A program made the position numbers and the translations under genes. 64,000 nucleotides of DNA from Bacillus bingmayongensis. Its GTDB lineage: Bacteria; Bacillota; Bacilli; Bacillales; Bacillaceae_G. The stretch lies in the NCBI RefSeq assembly GCF_000299035.1, contig NZ_JH921517.1, positions 1,353,317 through 1,417,316 of the forward strand, in the 5' to 3' direction. The notes under the pieces are model-generated. The model worked only from the letters and a program-made list of their open reading frames with translations, had not been told where the DNA came from and did not search any database. Shown here piece after piece: positions 43,845 to 53,952 of the stretch. Every line of letters begins with the position of its first letter. The stretch's first letter is position 1.

Positions 43845-44381
43845 TTAAGTTGCCGGAGATGGAAATCTAGCTCCTTCAAAACGTGTAATGCTATTAAGTA
43901 AATTGATTGTACCAGCTACATTAGATATGAAAAACACCTCAACAATATCCTCGCATTTTAACTCAGTTATAGTAGAAACGGATATGATATTTTTTATCTC
44001 GATATTTGCTCCAAAGAAATCATTATCAGCAGCCACCTCATGACCATTTACTTGAATACATATTCTTCCTCTGTAGGCCTCATTGAAATTACTAGGTGCG
44101 AAAAGAACACTTGCAGTCAATGAATAAACACCTTTTGTTTCAGGAATGAACATAGATGCAGCGGAGTTAAATTCATTTGCTAAATCAAATTGGATATTAG
44201 GGTATAAAACTTTAACTGTAGTATTGGCAGGTACTTGTTGGAGTGTGGACATGTTGACGGCTCTAAACGCTGATGGCCTTATGAATTCAGAGTTTTCTCC
44301 TCTATTATATCTATTTCTTCTTTGAGAAAGGGAATCTCGATTTGCATTCAATCTATTTAATTTATCATAATAAGAACTCAT
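43845..44381 (-). CDS. C1q/TNF-like surface protein, exosporium candidate
   Basis: 178 residues. The first 45 are polar and rich in Arg/Asn (NRLNANRDSLSQRRNRYNRG). The rest (about 46-178) has a jelly-roll pattern resembling the trimeric C-terminal domain of BclA-type exosporium proteins: FRAVNMSTLQQVPANTTVKVLYPNIQFDLANEFN, FIPETKGVYSLTASVLFAPS, RGRICIQVNGHEVAADNDFFG, VSTITELKCEDIVEVFFISNVAGTINLL. There is no collagen-like repeat. A SigK-like CATACACT lies upstream, so mother-cell expression is plausible. The ATG follows AAGGGAAGAG. Confidence 0.7.
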   Translation of the reverse strand: MSSYYDKLNRLNANRDSLSQRRNRYNRGENSEFIRPSAFRAVNMSTLQQVPANTTVKVLYPNIQFDLANEFNSAASMFIPETKGVYSLTASVLFAPSNFNEAYRGRICIQVNGHEVAADNDFFGANIEIKNIISVSTITELKCEDIVEVFFISNVAGTINLLNSITRFEGARFPSPAT

Positions 44382-44439
44382 AATTATTTACTCTTCCCTT
44401 CTTTATATATTCGTAAATGGACTGAGAATAGAGGAGTTT

Positions 44440-44464
44440 AATTGGATAGTGTATGTATCCAATT
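44440..44464 (-). promoter_or_regulatory. Possible SigK promoter with overlapping dyad
   Basis: On the minus strand CATACACT (44449-44456) fits CATANNNT, with AC about 15 bases upstream. A perfect inverted repeat, AATTGGATA-N7-TATCCAATT, covers 44440-44464 and overlaps it. Confidence 0.35.
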
Positions 44465-44589
44465 ATTAAAGTTTCACTTTATATAGTATACAGGGGACCG
44501 GATAAAAGTGATTAGTAGGCACATTTTTTTGTTTTATGGTAATTCTTTATTTGTAAATGATGTGTGTTATATCGAGATACAATAATTAC

Positions 44590-44628
44590 AGAAAGGTCGA
44601 TGTATATTCCATCGACCTTTCTAATTTT
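44590..44628 (+). terminator. Orphan terminator upstream of the Eis-like gene
   Basis: AGAAAGGTCGATG pairs with CATCGACCTTTCT around TATATTC, with TAATTTTTC after. No plus-strand gene precedes it for 800 bases, so it could act as a leader attenuator or end a small unrecognised RNA. Confidence 0.65.
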
Positions 44629-44688
44629 TCAGATAGGATTTTATCTGTATAAGTACGAATGTAATAAAGGGGATAGGAGGAGATATTT

Positions 44689-45861
44689 ATGAAAGTAGTT
44701 GAATTAGCAGAGCACCAATATAGAGAAGCGATTGCCTTATCTGAATATGCTTTTCAATATAAAGTACCCGAAGATCAGATTGAACAGCGCCTTACACTAA
44801 TGAAAGAACACCATCAATTGTTTGGAATTTTGGAAGGGGATCAACTCGCAGCGAAATTGCATCTTCTTCCTCTAGAAATAAATATTGGTGATGAAATTTT
44901 TAAAATGGGTGGAATTGCAGGGGTAGCGACATACCCAGAGTATAGACGGAATGGACATGTAAAAGAACTATTAAAGCATGTGCTACAAAAAATGAAACAA
45001 GATGGATTTAGCGTATCTATGTTACATCCATTTGCAGTTTCATTTTACAGAAAGTATGGATGGGAACTATTTGCAAACCGTTTAATCTGTTCAATGACGA
45101 AGAATGATTTAGTGATGCAAAAACATGTAAAAGGGAATATAAGACGTTTTAACAAAGATAATCATCCAAATGAAATTGAGGCAATATATGAAACGTTTGC
45201 GAAACGTTTTGCGGGGATGCTAATCCGAAGTAAAGATTGGTGGATTCATGCACTTTATCATGATTTAACAGTAGCTGTTTATTATAATGAAGAAAATGAA
45301 GCTACTGGTTATATGTTTTACAAAATAAATGATTCAAAAATGACAGTAGAAGAATTTGTTCCGCTAAATAACGAAGCTAGAAATGGACTTTGGAATTTTA
45401 TTTGTCAACATGACTCCATGATAAAAGAACTTAAGATGATACTAAGTGAAACAGAGCCATTACTTTATACTTTACAAGAGCCTCGAGTAAAGGTTGAAGT
45501 TACTCCCTATTTTATGGCTCGAATTGTAGACGTGAAGCAGTTTTTAAATCAATATTCATTGGTTTGGAGTAACCAACAAAATGAAATCATTTTACATATT
45601 TCTGATTCATTTGCACCATGGAATAATGTGACGGTTCAATTACAGAACAAAGAAATGGTAATTATGAATAAAGAAGAAACAGAAAAACAAAACAGTGGAG
45701 GCATTCATTTAAATATAAATGATTTATCAGCAATGGTATTCGGATATAAGCGCCCGCTAGAGCTATACGAAATTGGCACTCTTTCAGGAACAGAGGAAGA
45801 AGTAAAAGAGCTTGAACATTTGATACCATTACATAGGCCATTTCTTTATGATTTCTTTTAA
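44689..45861 (+). CDS. Eis-like GNAT acetyltransferase (paralogue 1)
   Basis: 390 residues with the three-part Eis layout: a GNAT domain (about 1-145; MGGIAGVATYPEYRRNGHVKELLKHVLQKM is the acetyl-CoA motif), a second GNAT-like domain (about 150-285) and a sterol-carrier-like C-terminal domain (about 290-390). It ends DFF, and Eis proteins use a C-terminal Phe carboxylate as general base. Mycobacterial Eis acetylates aminoglycosides at several amines; B. anthracis has related enzymes. Substrate here unknown. A paralogue is at 58745. The ATG follows AGGAGGAG. Confidence 0.87.
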   Translation: MKVVELAEHQYREAIALSEYAFQYKVPEDQIEQRLTLMKEHHQLFGILEGDQLAAKLHLLPLEINIGDEIFKMGGIAGVATYPEYRRNGHVKELLKHVLQKMKQDGFSVSMLHPFAVSFYRKYGWELFANRLICSMTKNDLVMQKHVKGNIRRFNKDNHPNEIEAIYETFAKRFAGMLIRSKDWWIHALYHDLTVAVYYNEENEATGYMFYKINDSKMTVEEFVPLNNEARNGLWNFICQHDSMIKELKMILSETEPLLYTLQEPRVKVEVTPYFMARIVDVKQFLNQYSLVWSNQQNEIILHISDSFAPWNNVTVQLQNKEMVIMNKEETEKQNSGGIHLNINDLSAMVFGYKRPLELYEIGTLSGTEEEVKELEHLIPLHRPFLYDFF

Positions 45862-45997
45862 GTGCTTTTATTTTGTTGAAATATAGCTTGATTATTTTGG
45901 GGCTTAGAATAGAAATTTTCGGTTGTTGAAATAGAAAGATGATTAGATATACCTTTAGATGGCTAAATATGTTATAGTAAGTGAAGTATGCATATAA

Positions 45998-47647
<1,650 letters not shown>

Positions 47648-47656
47648 TATATTTGA

Positions 47657-47700
47657 TAAACCCCTTGCTCTAAGATTGAAGAGCAAGGGGTTTATTTTTT
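47657..47700 (+). terminator. Terminator after the ABC-F gene
   Basis: AAACCCCTTGCTCT pairs with AGAGCAAGGGGTTT around AAGATTGA-type loop bases and runs into ATTTTTT. Confidence 0.88.
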
Positions 47701-48066
47701 GTAAATATTCAAGTGTAATTACTATTTTGTTAACATGAATAATTTAGCAGCAACAAATCCAATTGGTAATTTTGGAAATAAGAATGTTTGCGAAGTAGAG
47801 TATAAAGGTTTATAGTAATTGTGTCTTGTTGCACGAATGGTTTTTAGATTTTAACGGTGAAAAATGTTACAAATGTATTTCATTAATTAGATATCTAGGT
47901 CAACATGTTTCATAAGAAATAGTTGAATAAATAAAAGTTTCAACTTATAATTACTAATATTCTTCACATGGTTAAAGAATTTAGAAGGCTATTTGGAGAG
48001 GGCACATTGAAAAAGAGAGATAGACTTATAAAAAATAAGCCTTGGATGATTAAAAGAGGTGGAGAG
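47701..48066. other. Gap between ABC-F and LtaS genes
   Basis: No recognised gene. A 26-codon frame at 47735-47815 lacks a ribosome site. The promoter of the downstream LTA synthase must lie here, but I cannot place it. Confidence 0.4.
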
Positions 48067-50031
48067 ATGAAACAATTATTGTTAAAGAGTAAGCGTGTGT
48101 TAAGTAATCATTTTGGATTTTTTATTTTTGCAGTTATTTTATTCTGGTTGAAAACATATGCAGCATATGTGACAGAATTTAACTTGGGAATATCGAATAC
48201 ACTCCAAAAGTTCTTGCTATTTTTCAACCCGTTAAGCTCAGCTGTCCTATTTTTAGGACTTGCATTATTTGCAAAAGGAAAACGATCTTATATTTGGCTA
48301 ATTATTATTAATTTGTTAATGACAGCTCTGTTATACGCAAACGTAGTGTATTACCGCTTTTTTAGCGATTTTATTACGTTCCCGACATTAACACAAACAA
48401 ATAACTTTGGAGATTTAGGTGGAAGTATTTTTGCATTATTACAACCGTATGACCCATTGTATTTCTTAGATACAATTATTTTACTTGCGTTAGTAATAAC
48501 AAAGGTTGCTAATCCAAAACCAATTCGTGTTGCAAAATATAAATTGTCCCTTGTATTTATCTCAGCAATTTTAATTTTCAGTGTTAATTTAGGTTTAGCG
48601 GAATCTGATCGTCCTGAATTACTGACAAGAACATTTGACAGAAACTACATTGTGAAATATTTAGGCGCATACAACTATACAATTTATGATGGGATTCAAA
48701 GCATGAAAGCATCAACAGAACGAGCGTTAGCTGATGGAGATAGTATGACAGACGTTCGAAACTATATCGCATCAAACTATGCAAGCCCAAACCCAGATTA
48801 TTTTGGTAAAGGAAAAGGTATGAACGTTATCTATATTCATTTAGAGTCGTTCCAAAACTTCTTGATTGATTATAAACTGAATGGGCAAGAGGTTACACCA
48901 TTTTTAAATTCATTTACGAAAGATGCGAATACACTATATTTTGATAATTTCTTCCATCAAACAGGACAAGGTAAAACGTCTGATGCGGAGTTTATGTTAG
49001 AGAATTCATTGTTTGGATTACCACAGGGATCTGTATTTACAACGAAATCTCATAATACGTATCAAGCGGCACCGGCTATTTTAGGACAACAAGGATACAC
49101 ATCTGCAGTATTCCATGGTAACTATAAAACATTCTGGAACCGCGATGATGTGTATAAATCATTTGGTTTTAATAAATTCTTTGATGCGACATATTATGAC
49201 ATGAATGACAATGATGTTGTAAACTATGGCTTGAAAGATAAACCGTTCTTTAATGAATCAATTCCATTGTTACAAACATTAAAACAACCGTTCTATACGA
49301 AATTTATTACATTATCAAATCATTTCCCTTATCCAATAAATAAGGAAGAGGCGACAATTGAACCAGCAAAAACAGGTGATTCATCTGTAGATACGTATTT
49401 CCAAACAGCACGTTATTTAGATGAAGCTGTAAAAAGCTTTATGGATTACTTGAAGCAATCTGGTTTATATGATAATTCCATTATTGTTATGTATGGAGAC
49501 CATTATGGTATTTCAGATAATCATAATGCAGCAATGTCGCAAATAATGGGTAAAGAAATGAATTCATTTGAAAATGCACAATTGCAACGCGTACCATTAA
49601 TTATTCGCGTACCAGGTATGCAGGGGGGAGTTCAACATCAATATGGTGGAGAAATTGATGTACTTCCAACGCTACTACATTTACTAGGTACGGATACAAA
49701 AAATTATATCCAATTTGGTACGGATTTATTATCACCAGAGCATAAGCAAGTTGTTGCATTCCGTAACGGTAACTACGTAAGTCCGGCCGTTACTGCACTG
49801 AACGGAAAGTATTATGATACAAATACAGGAAAACCAGTAGAAATGACGGATGAGATTAAACAAAATGAACAAATGGTTGAGCAGAAACTTAAATTTTCTG
49901 ATCAAGTAGTAAATGGGGATTTATTACGATTCTATACACCGGAAGGATTTACGCCAGTTGATCGTTCGAAATATAATTATAATCATCGTGATAAAAATAA
50001 AACGAAGGTAAAAACTACGCAAGAAGGTTAA
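48067..50031 (+). CDS. ltaS: LtaS-type lipoteichoic acid synthase (sulfatase family)
   Basis: 654-residue membrane enzyme that polymerises glycerol phosphate from phosphatidylglycerol outside the cell. Five membrane helices cover about 1-190. The extracellular sulfatase-like domain has the catalytic Thr in HQTGQGKTSDAEFMLENS, plus the metal-binding FHGNYKTFWNRDDVYKSFGFNKF and MYGDHYGISDNHN. The ATG at 48067 is preceded by AGGTGGAGAG; longer in-frame starts at 47968 and 48046 have no ribosome site. The B. cereus group carries several LtaS paralogues, so this need not be the main one. Confidence 0.9.
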   Translation: MKQLLLKSKRVLSNHFGFFIFAVILFWLKTYAAYVTEFNLGISNTLQKFLLFFNPLSSAVLFLGLALFAKGKRSYIWLIIINLLMTALLYANVVYYRFFSDFITFPTLTQTNNFGDLGGSIFALLQPYDPLYFLDTIILLALVITKVANPKPIRVAKYKLSLVFISAILIFSVNLGLAESDRPELLTRTFDRNYIVKYLGAYNYTIYDGIQSMKASTERALADGDSMTDVRNYIASNYASPNPDYFGKGKGMNVIYIHLESFQNFLIDYKLNGQEVTPFLNSFTKDANTLYFDNFFHQTGQGKTSDAEFMLENSLFGLPQGSVFTTKSHNTYQAAPAILGQQGYTSAVFHGNYKTFWNRDDVYKSFGFNKFFDATYYDMNDNDVVNYGLKDKPFFNESIPLLQTLKQPFYTKFITLSNHFPYPINKEEATIEPAKTGDSSVDTYFQTARYLDEAVKSFMDYLKQSGLYDNSIIVMYGDHYGISDNHNAAMSQIMGKEMNSFENAQLQRVPLIIRVPGMQGGVQHQYGGEIDVLPTLLHLLGTDTKNYIQFGTDLLSPEHKQVVAFRNGNYVSPAVTALNGKYYDTNTGKPVEMTDEIKQNEQMVEQKLKFSDQVVNGDLLRFYTPEGFTPVDRSKYNYNHRDKNKTKVKTTQEG

Positions 50032-50047
50032 ACGAATAAATTAACGT

Positions 50048-50092
50048 TAGTCTCCTTATAAGGATAAATATCCTTGTGAGGAGACTTTTTTA
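50048..50092 (+). terminator. Terminator after ltaS
   Basis: AGTCTCCTTATAAGGAT pairs imperfectly with ATCCTTGTGAGGAGACT and ends in TTTTTTATTTT. Confidence 0.75.
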
Positions 50093-50294
50093 TTTTGAAA
50101 ACATACAGTAATTTCACATACCGTATGGATAGAGTATAATAAATGTGTGAAAAGAGTACAATTATTGCACAATGCAGAAACAATAAATTGGACTTAATTT
50201 TGTGGATGAAACAAGATACTATATTAGTAGAAAGTGATTGAAACAATCTTATTGCAAAATTAATAACCTCTATTTTCTAGACGGATAAAAAGAA
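50093..50294. other. Gap with promoter-like site and shared 18-base word
   Basis: TAATTTCACATACCGTAT at about 50109-50126 recurs at 52332-52349. Here it is followed by TATAAT (50135-50140), giving a TTCACA-16-TATAAT promoter, but only a 17-codon frame follows. Confidence 0.35.
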
Positions 50295-50335
50295 AAAAAG
50301 ACTTGATTTTCCTATCACAGAAATCAAGTCTTTTC
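50295..50335 (-). terminator. Terminator of the polysaccharide deacetylase gene
   Basis: On the minus strand GAAAAGACTTGATTT pairs with AAATCAAGTCTTTTTTTC around a ten-base loop. Confidence 0.8.
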
Positions 50336-50337
50336 TA

Positions 50338-51165
50338 TTACATACGCTTATCGTGCCAGAAGTTTAATGGGAAATGTTCATCTTCTTGATAACTTTCCAG
50401 TTCATAACCTTTTTCTTTTAGACCTTTAATGATCCCAGGCACTGCTTTTACTGATTGTGGGTGAATATCATGCATTAACACGACTTCTGTCGGATTTGTA
50501 GCACCAGCAAGAACATTTTGGACAATTTGTGCTGAGGCAGCATCGACTGGCATTTTATTATATTTCCAGTCTAAAGAGTCAATTGTCCAGTCCCAAACTT
50601 TCAAGCCATTTTCAACAACTTTATTGCGGAGCGCTTCATTTAATCCTGGCATTGATCCGTAAGATGGACGAGTTAATATAGGTGATTTTCCGATAACCCC
50701 AGCGATTAAGCTTTGATCTTCTTTCATTTCATCTACATAATGTCCCTCTGTATAAAGCTTTTTGTAGTTATGTGTCATACTATGCATGCCAACATAATGT
50801 CCTTCATCAAATTCACGTTTTACAAGATCAGGAAATGCTTTAACATTTGCTCCAATAAGGAAAAATGTCGCTTTCGCATCTTCTTTTTTTAGCATTTCTA
50901 GAAGCTCAGCAGTGTATTTACCAGGACCATCATCAAATGTTAAGTAAGCGACTTTTCTAACTTGCCCGTTATATTGCTTTGGAGCTTCTTTCGGGGCTAG
51001 AGCAGTTTGAATTTCACTTACAAGTTGAACGGATTTCGTTTCATCTTCCGTACTTGCTAAAGCAATATGAGTTGATCCATAAACTGCTTCGTATAAAAAT
51101 AATACCCCGACGCAAATCAACAATGCTCTCTTTACTAAGGTTGTCATCCTAATTCTATTGTGCAT
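50338..51165 (-). CDS. Polysaccharide (peptidoglycan) deacetylase, NodB domain
   Basis: 275 residues: an N-terminal signal or anchor (ALLICVGVLFLYEAVYGSTHIALA), then a carbohydrate esterase 4 domain from about 65. MT1 is YLTFDDGP, with catalytic base and metal Asp; MT2 is the HSMTH metal pair; MT3 is RPSYGS; MT5 is VVLMHDIHPQS. MT3 usually reads RPPYG, so the Ser is a small departure. It probably deacetylates GlcNAc in cell-wall peptidoglycan and raises lysozyme resistance, as for other B. cereus homologues. The ATG follows AAGGAG. Confidence 0.9.
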   Translation of the reverse strand: MHNRIRMTTLVKRALLICVGVLFLYEAVYGSTHIALASTEDETKSVQLVSEIQTALAPKEAPKQYNGQVRKVAYLTFDDGPGKYTAELLEMLKKEDAKATFFLIGANVKAFPDLVKREFDEGHYVGMHSMTHNYKKLYTEGHYVDEMKEDQSLIAGVIGKSPILTRPSYGSMPGLNEALRNKVVENGLKVWDWTIDSLDWKYNKMPVDAASAQIVQNVLAGATNPTEVVLMHDIHPQSVKAVPGIIKGLKEKGYELESYQEDEHFPLNFWHDKRM

Positions 51166-51425
51166 AATTCTCCTTCTCTCTATAATAGTTCTACTCTACT
51201 ATATTAGCAATTTTAGGTAGGTAAATGCAAAAAAAGATTGTTACAAGTACAAAAATTTGTAAAAAAGATGTAAGATTTTGTTGTTTTTACTGCGAGAATT
51301 ATTCTTGTTTAGCAGGTTTTTTAAAATAAAAAAAGAAATGGATAATAACAATAATTCATTGATTTTAGAATCTAGATTTCATAATTTTACATATGCATTT
51401 AAAAAATGAAAAAGGTGTGATAAAA

Positions 51426-52121
51426 GTGAAAAAAATAGCTTGTTTACATGCTCATCATTCAAATATTGCATACATAGAAAGTGTATTTGTATCACTTGAG
51501 GTGGAATTGCTACATTTTGTAGATCCCATATTGTCGAAGAGGATGGAAAGTGATAAGGGATTTGGAAGGACACAAGCTCAAAGCAAGTTGAAAGATCAGT
51601 TGAAATGGATATCAGAAGGTGATATAGATGCAATTTTAATTACTTGTACAAATTATATCACGCTAATACAAGAGGAAGAGTTTTCAATTGTAAAACCGAT
51701 ATTGAAAATTGATGAACCATTCTTTGAAATGCTTTGTAATATTCAAGGGCCGCAAACAATATTATTTACAAATCCTAGTACTGCCCCTGGGACGGTAGAA
51801 CGTCTGAATCGATATGCACAGCAAAGACAGAAATCTATAGATATTAAACCAATGATTATAAAAGATACTTTTGAATTAATTATGCAAGGACGTAAAGAAG
51901 AATATGATGATAGAGTGAGTAAATATATATATCAGATAATGAAAGATGAAAATCAAGCTGTCTCGGTTGCTCAATTATCAATGGTAGATGCTGCTAAAAA
52001 GTGTGAGAAGGGAGTAGGGGAGAAAATATTTAATCCATTGGATGGTTTGGCTGAATACAGTCTGAACCGAATAAGATTAAAGGAAAGAGAGTTAAAGGGA
52101 AATGTGAGAAGTACAAGATGA
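51426..52121 (+). CDS. Asp/Glu/hydantoin racemase-like protein
   Basis: 231 residues. KKIACLHAHHSNIAYIESVF opens the first lobe, with ILITCTNYITLI as a possible first catalytic Cys region, and TILFTNPSTAPGTVERLNRYA further on. VSVAQLSMVDAAKKCEKG takes the place of the second Cys motif, where I see Ser rather than Cys at the expected point. It may therefore not be a two-base racemase. The GTG at 51426 has AAGGTG eight bases upstream; the longer frame from 51393 lacks a ribosome site. Confidence 0.6.
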   Translation: MKKIACLHAHHSNIAYIESVFVSLEVELLHFVDPILSKRMESDKGFGRTQAQSKLKDQLKWISEGDIDAILITCTNYITLIQEEEFSIVKPILKIDEPFFEMLCNIQGPQTILFTNPSTAPGTVERLNRYAQQRQKSIDIKPMIIKDTFELIMQGRKEEYDDRVSKYIYQIMKDENQAVSVAQLSMVDAAKKCEKGVGEKIFNPLDGLAEYSLNRIRLKERELKGNVRSTR

Positions 52122-52428
52122 AAGTCATCTATCTTTTCAATTCATCTTCTTTTAGGTGTTTAAACCTAAAATCTAATGAGATGCAGACTAAATCTATTTA
52201 AGAAAAATGAAGGTCAGTTCCATAGTTAATCAGTTTTAATTTTTTTGTTACTGCTTGTGAAGCGAAATTATCCCGAGAGGTGCTAGAAGGATACGATTCT
52301 TTTCTTGCCCCCCTTTGGCCTTAGTTAATAATAATTTCACATACCGTATTTGAAAATAAAAACTAGGAAAATAATAAATAATGTCGAATATATCGTAAGT
52401 GCTTATTTAAGGCAAGGAGAACTAACAT
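52122..52428. other. Gap with second copy of 18-base word
   Basis: Holds a small hairpin at 52151-52169 (TTTAGGT/ACCTAAA) and the word TAATTTCACATACCGTAT at 52332-52349, also present near 50109. No gene is recognised. Confidence 0.35.
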
Positions 52429-52612
52429 AAAAAAGAAGCAATAGATAGCGCTCATATTGCGATTGAAATTTGGGATAATAAGCTGGAGCAAATCGCAATC
52501 GCAGTTGCACGCATGGTGCTACTTCATGTAAGACACCTGAAGCAGAGGCATATATTAAAAAAGCATACGATAGAGAAATAAACAAAGAAAATGAAAGTAG
52601 GAGAACAGCATG
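52429..52612 (+). pseudogene. Small gene with lost start codon and internal frameshift
   Basis: After a good AAGGAG at 52414-52419 comes CATAAAAAAGAAGCA where CATGAAAAAAGAAGCA would give a start: the G of ATG seems deleted. The frame reads KKEAIDSAHIAIEIWDNKLEQIAIAVAR and shifts near 52515. A different frame then reads HGATSCKTPEAEAYIKKAYDREINKENESRRTA up to TGA, which overlaps the next gene's ATG. The continuous, sensible peptide across two frames indicates a decayed gene of about 60 codons. Family unrecognised. Confidence 0.55.
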
Positions 52613-53311
52613 AAAGCAATTGACGCTGCACAAAACATTATTGAATCCCAATTTCCAAACTGTGATATTGCTTTATTAGGAGGAAGTGTTGCAAGGGGAG
52701 AAGAAACAAAAACGTCTGATCTTGATATCGTTATATTAGATCAAAAACTCCCTTCCTGTTACCGGGAATCTTTTTTTAGTAATGGTTGGCCAGTTGAGGT
52801 ATTTGTACATAATTTCAAAACATATAAAGACTTTTTTAAAAGTGACTGCAAGCGTGGGAGACCTTCTCTACCACAACTAGTTTCGGAGGGAATTATCTTA
52901 AAAGGAACGGTGCAAGTTGTCACGAGTTTAAAACAGGAAGCAGAGCAATTACTAAATGAAGGCCCTGAAAAATGGACAGAAGAGCTTATTAAACAGAAAC
53001 GTTACTTTATTACGGATGCGTTAGACGATTTTATTGGTGCGACCAAGAGGGAAGAAGAATTATTTATTGCTAATCTTTTGGCTGATTTAGTTCATGAATT
53101 TGTACTTAGAGTAAACGGACAGTGGGTTGGCAATTCTAAATGGTTTATTAGGGTGTTAAGGAAATATGATACATCATTTGCAGAGCAATTTGTTGAAGCT
53201 TTTGATCATTTTTATAGAACTGGAGAGAAGAAGAAACTGATTGCTTTTGTCGAGAAAACTTTAGAAAACTATGGAGGCAGGTTGTTTGAGGGCTTTTCTG
53301 TAGGCAAATAA
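52610..53311 (+). CDS. Nucleotidyltransferase-domain protein
   Basis: 233 residues. The pol-beta-type nucleotidyltransferase motif is IALLGGSVARGEETKTSDLDIVIL, with GS and the two Asp metal ligands, and a third acidic strand may be PVEVFVHN. The helical second half (YFITDALDDFIGATKREEELFIANLLADLVHEFVLRVNGQWVGNSKW) could be a KNTase-C-like domain. Similar proteins modify small molecules, such as aminoglycosides, or act as HEPN/MNT-type parts, but no partner HEPN gene is adjacent. The ATG overlaps the upstream broken gene and follows AGGAG. Confidence 0.75.
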   Translation: MKAIDAAQNIIESQFPNCDIALLGGSVARGEETKTSDLDIVILDQKLPSCYRESFFSNGWPVEVFVHNFKTYKDFFKSDCKRGRPSLPQLVSEGIILKGTVQVVTSLKQEAEQLLNEGPEKWTEELIKQKRYFITDALDDFIGATKREEELFIANLLADLVHEFVLRVNGQWVGNSKWFIRVLRKYDTSFAEQFVEAFDHFYRTGEKKKLIAFVEKTLENYGGRLFEGFSVGK

Positions 53312-53326
53312 AAGGGAGATGGAACA

Positions 53327-53869
53327 ATGAATGTACCAGTTATTCAATTAAGGGAGCTTACATTAGACGATGTAGAAGATCGATATCAATGGTCATTGGA
53401 TAAAGAAGTAACAAAATTTTTAGTTGTACCAGACCAATACCCACCATTTACGCGTGATGAGACAAAAAAATGGATTGAGATGTGTATGACAAGGGAAAAT
53501 GGGTATGAACAACGAGCTATCCTTACTGAAGATGGTGTGCATATCGGCTGGGTTGATCTAAAAAATTTGGATAAAATGAATAAAAATGCCGAATTAGGAA
53601 TTGCAATTGGGAATAAAGAATATTGGGGACGCGGATATGGGATTGCGGCGCTATACAGCATGTTGCAAATTGGATTTTATGAATTCGGTCTAGAGAAAGT
53701 GTGGCTACGTGTTGATGCGGATAACATAAAAGCGATAAAAAGTTATGAAAAAGCTGGGTTTGTTTGTGAAGGAATTATGAGAAAAGATAGAGTACGAAAT
53801 GGAACGTTTATTGATAGATATCGGTTTAGTATATTGAGAGATGAATATAAAAATAATATAAATTTTTAA
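53327..53869 (+). CDS. RimJ/RimL-type GNAT acetyltransferase
   Basis: 180 residues. IQLRELTLDDVEDRYQWSLDKEVTKFL is the usual start, ELGIAIGNKEYWGRGYGIAALYSMLQIGFYEFGLEKVWLRVDADNIKAIKSYEKAGFVCEGIMRKDRVRNGTFIDRYRFSIL has all GNAT motifs. The RGYG acetyl-CoA loop is intact. These enzymes acetylate protein N-termini or small molecules; the target is unknown. It lies 15 bases after the nucleotidyltransferase gene, probably in one operon. The ATG follows GGGAG. Confidence 0.85.
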   Translation: MNVPVIQLRELTLDDVEDRYQWSLDKEVTKFLVVPDQYPPFTRDETKKWIEMCMTRENGYEQRAILTEDGVHIGWVDLKNLDKMNKNAELGIAIGNKEYWGRGYGIAALYSMLQIGFYEFGLEKVWLRVDADNIKAIKSYEKAGFVCEGIMRKDRVRNGTFIDRYRFSILRDEYKNNINF

Positions 53870-53952
53870 ATTTAAGGTACACAAATTGTCATATTATGGT
53901 TTATAATTGAAATTAGTTTTTGTTTTTTATTTTACAAAGGGGAGTGGCATAA

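Noticed and set aside
47735-47815. 26-codon frame between the ABC-F and LtaS genes
   Set aside because: Readable peptide but no ribosome site and no recognised homologue.
52610-53311. HEPN/MNT toxin-antitoxin pair
   Set aside because: The nucleotidyltransferase has the right motif, but no HEPN-like partner is adjacent and the protein is larger than a typical MNT antitoxin.
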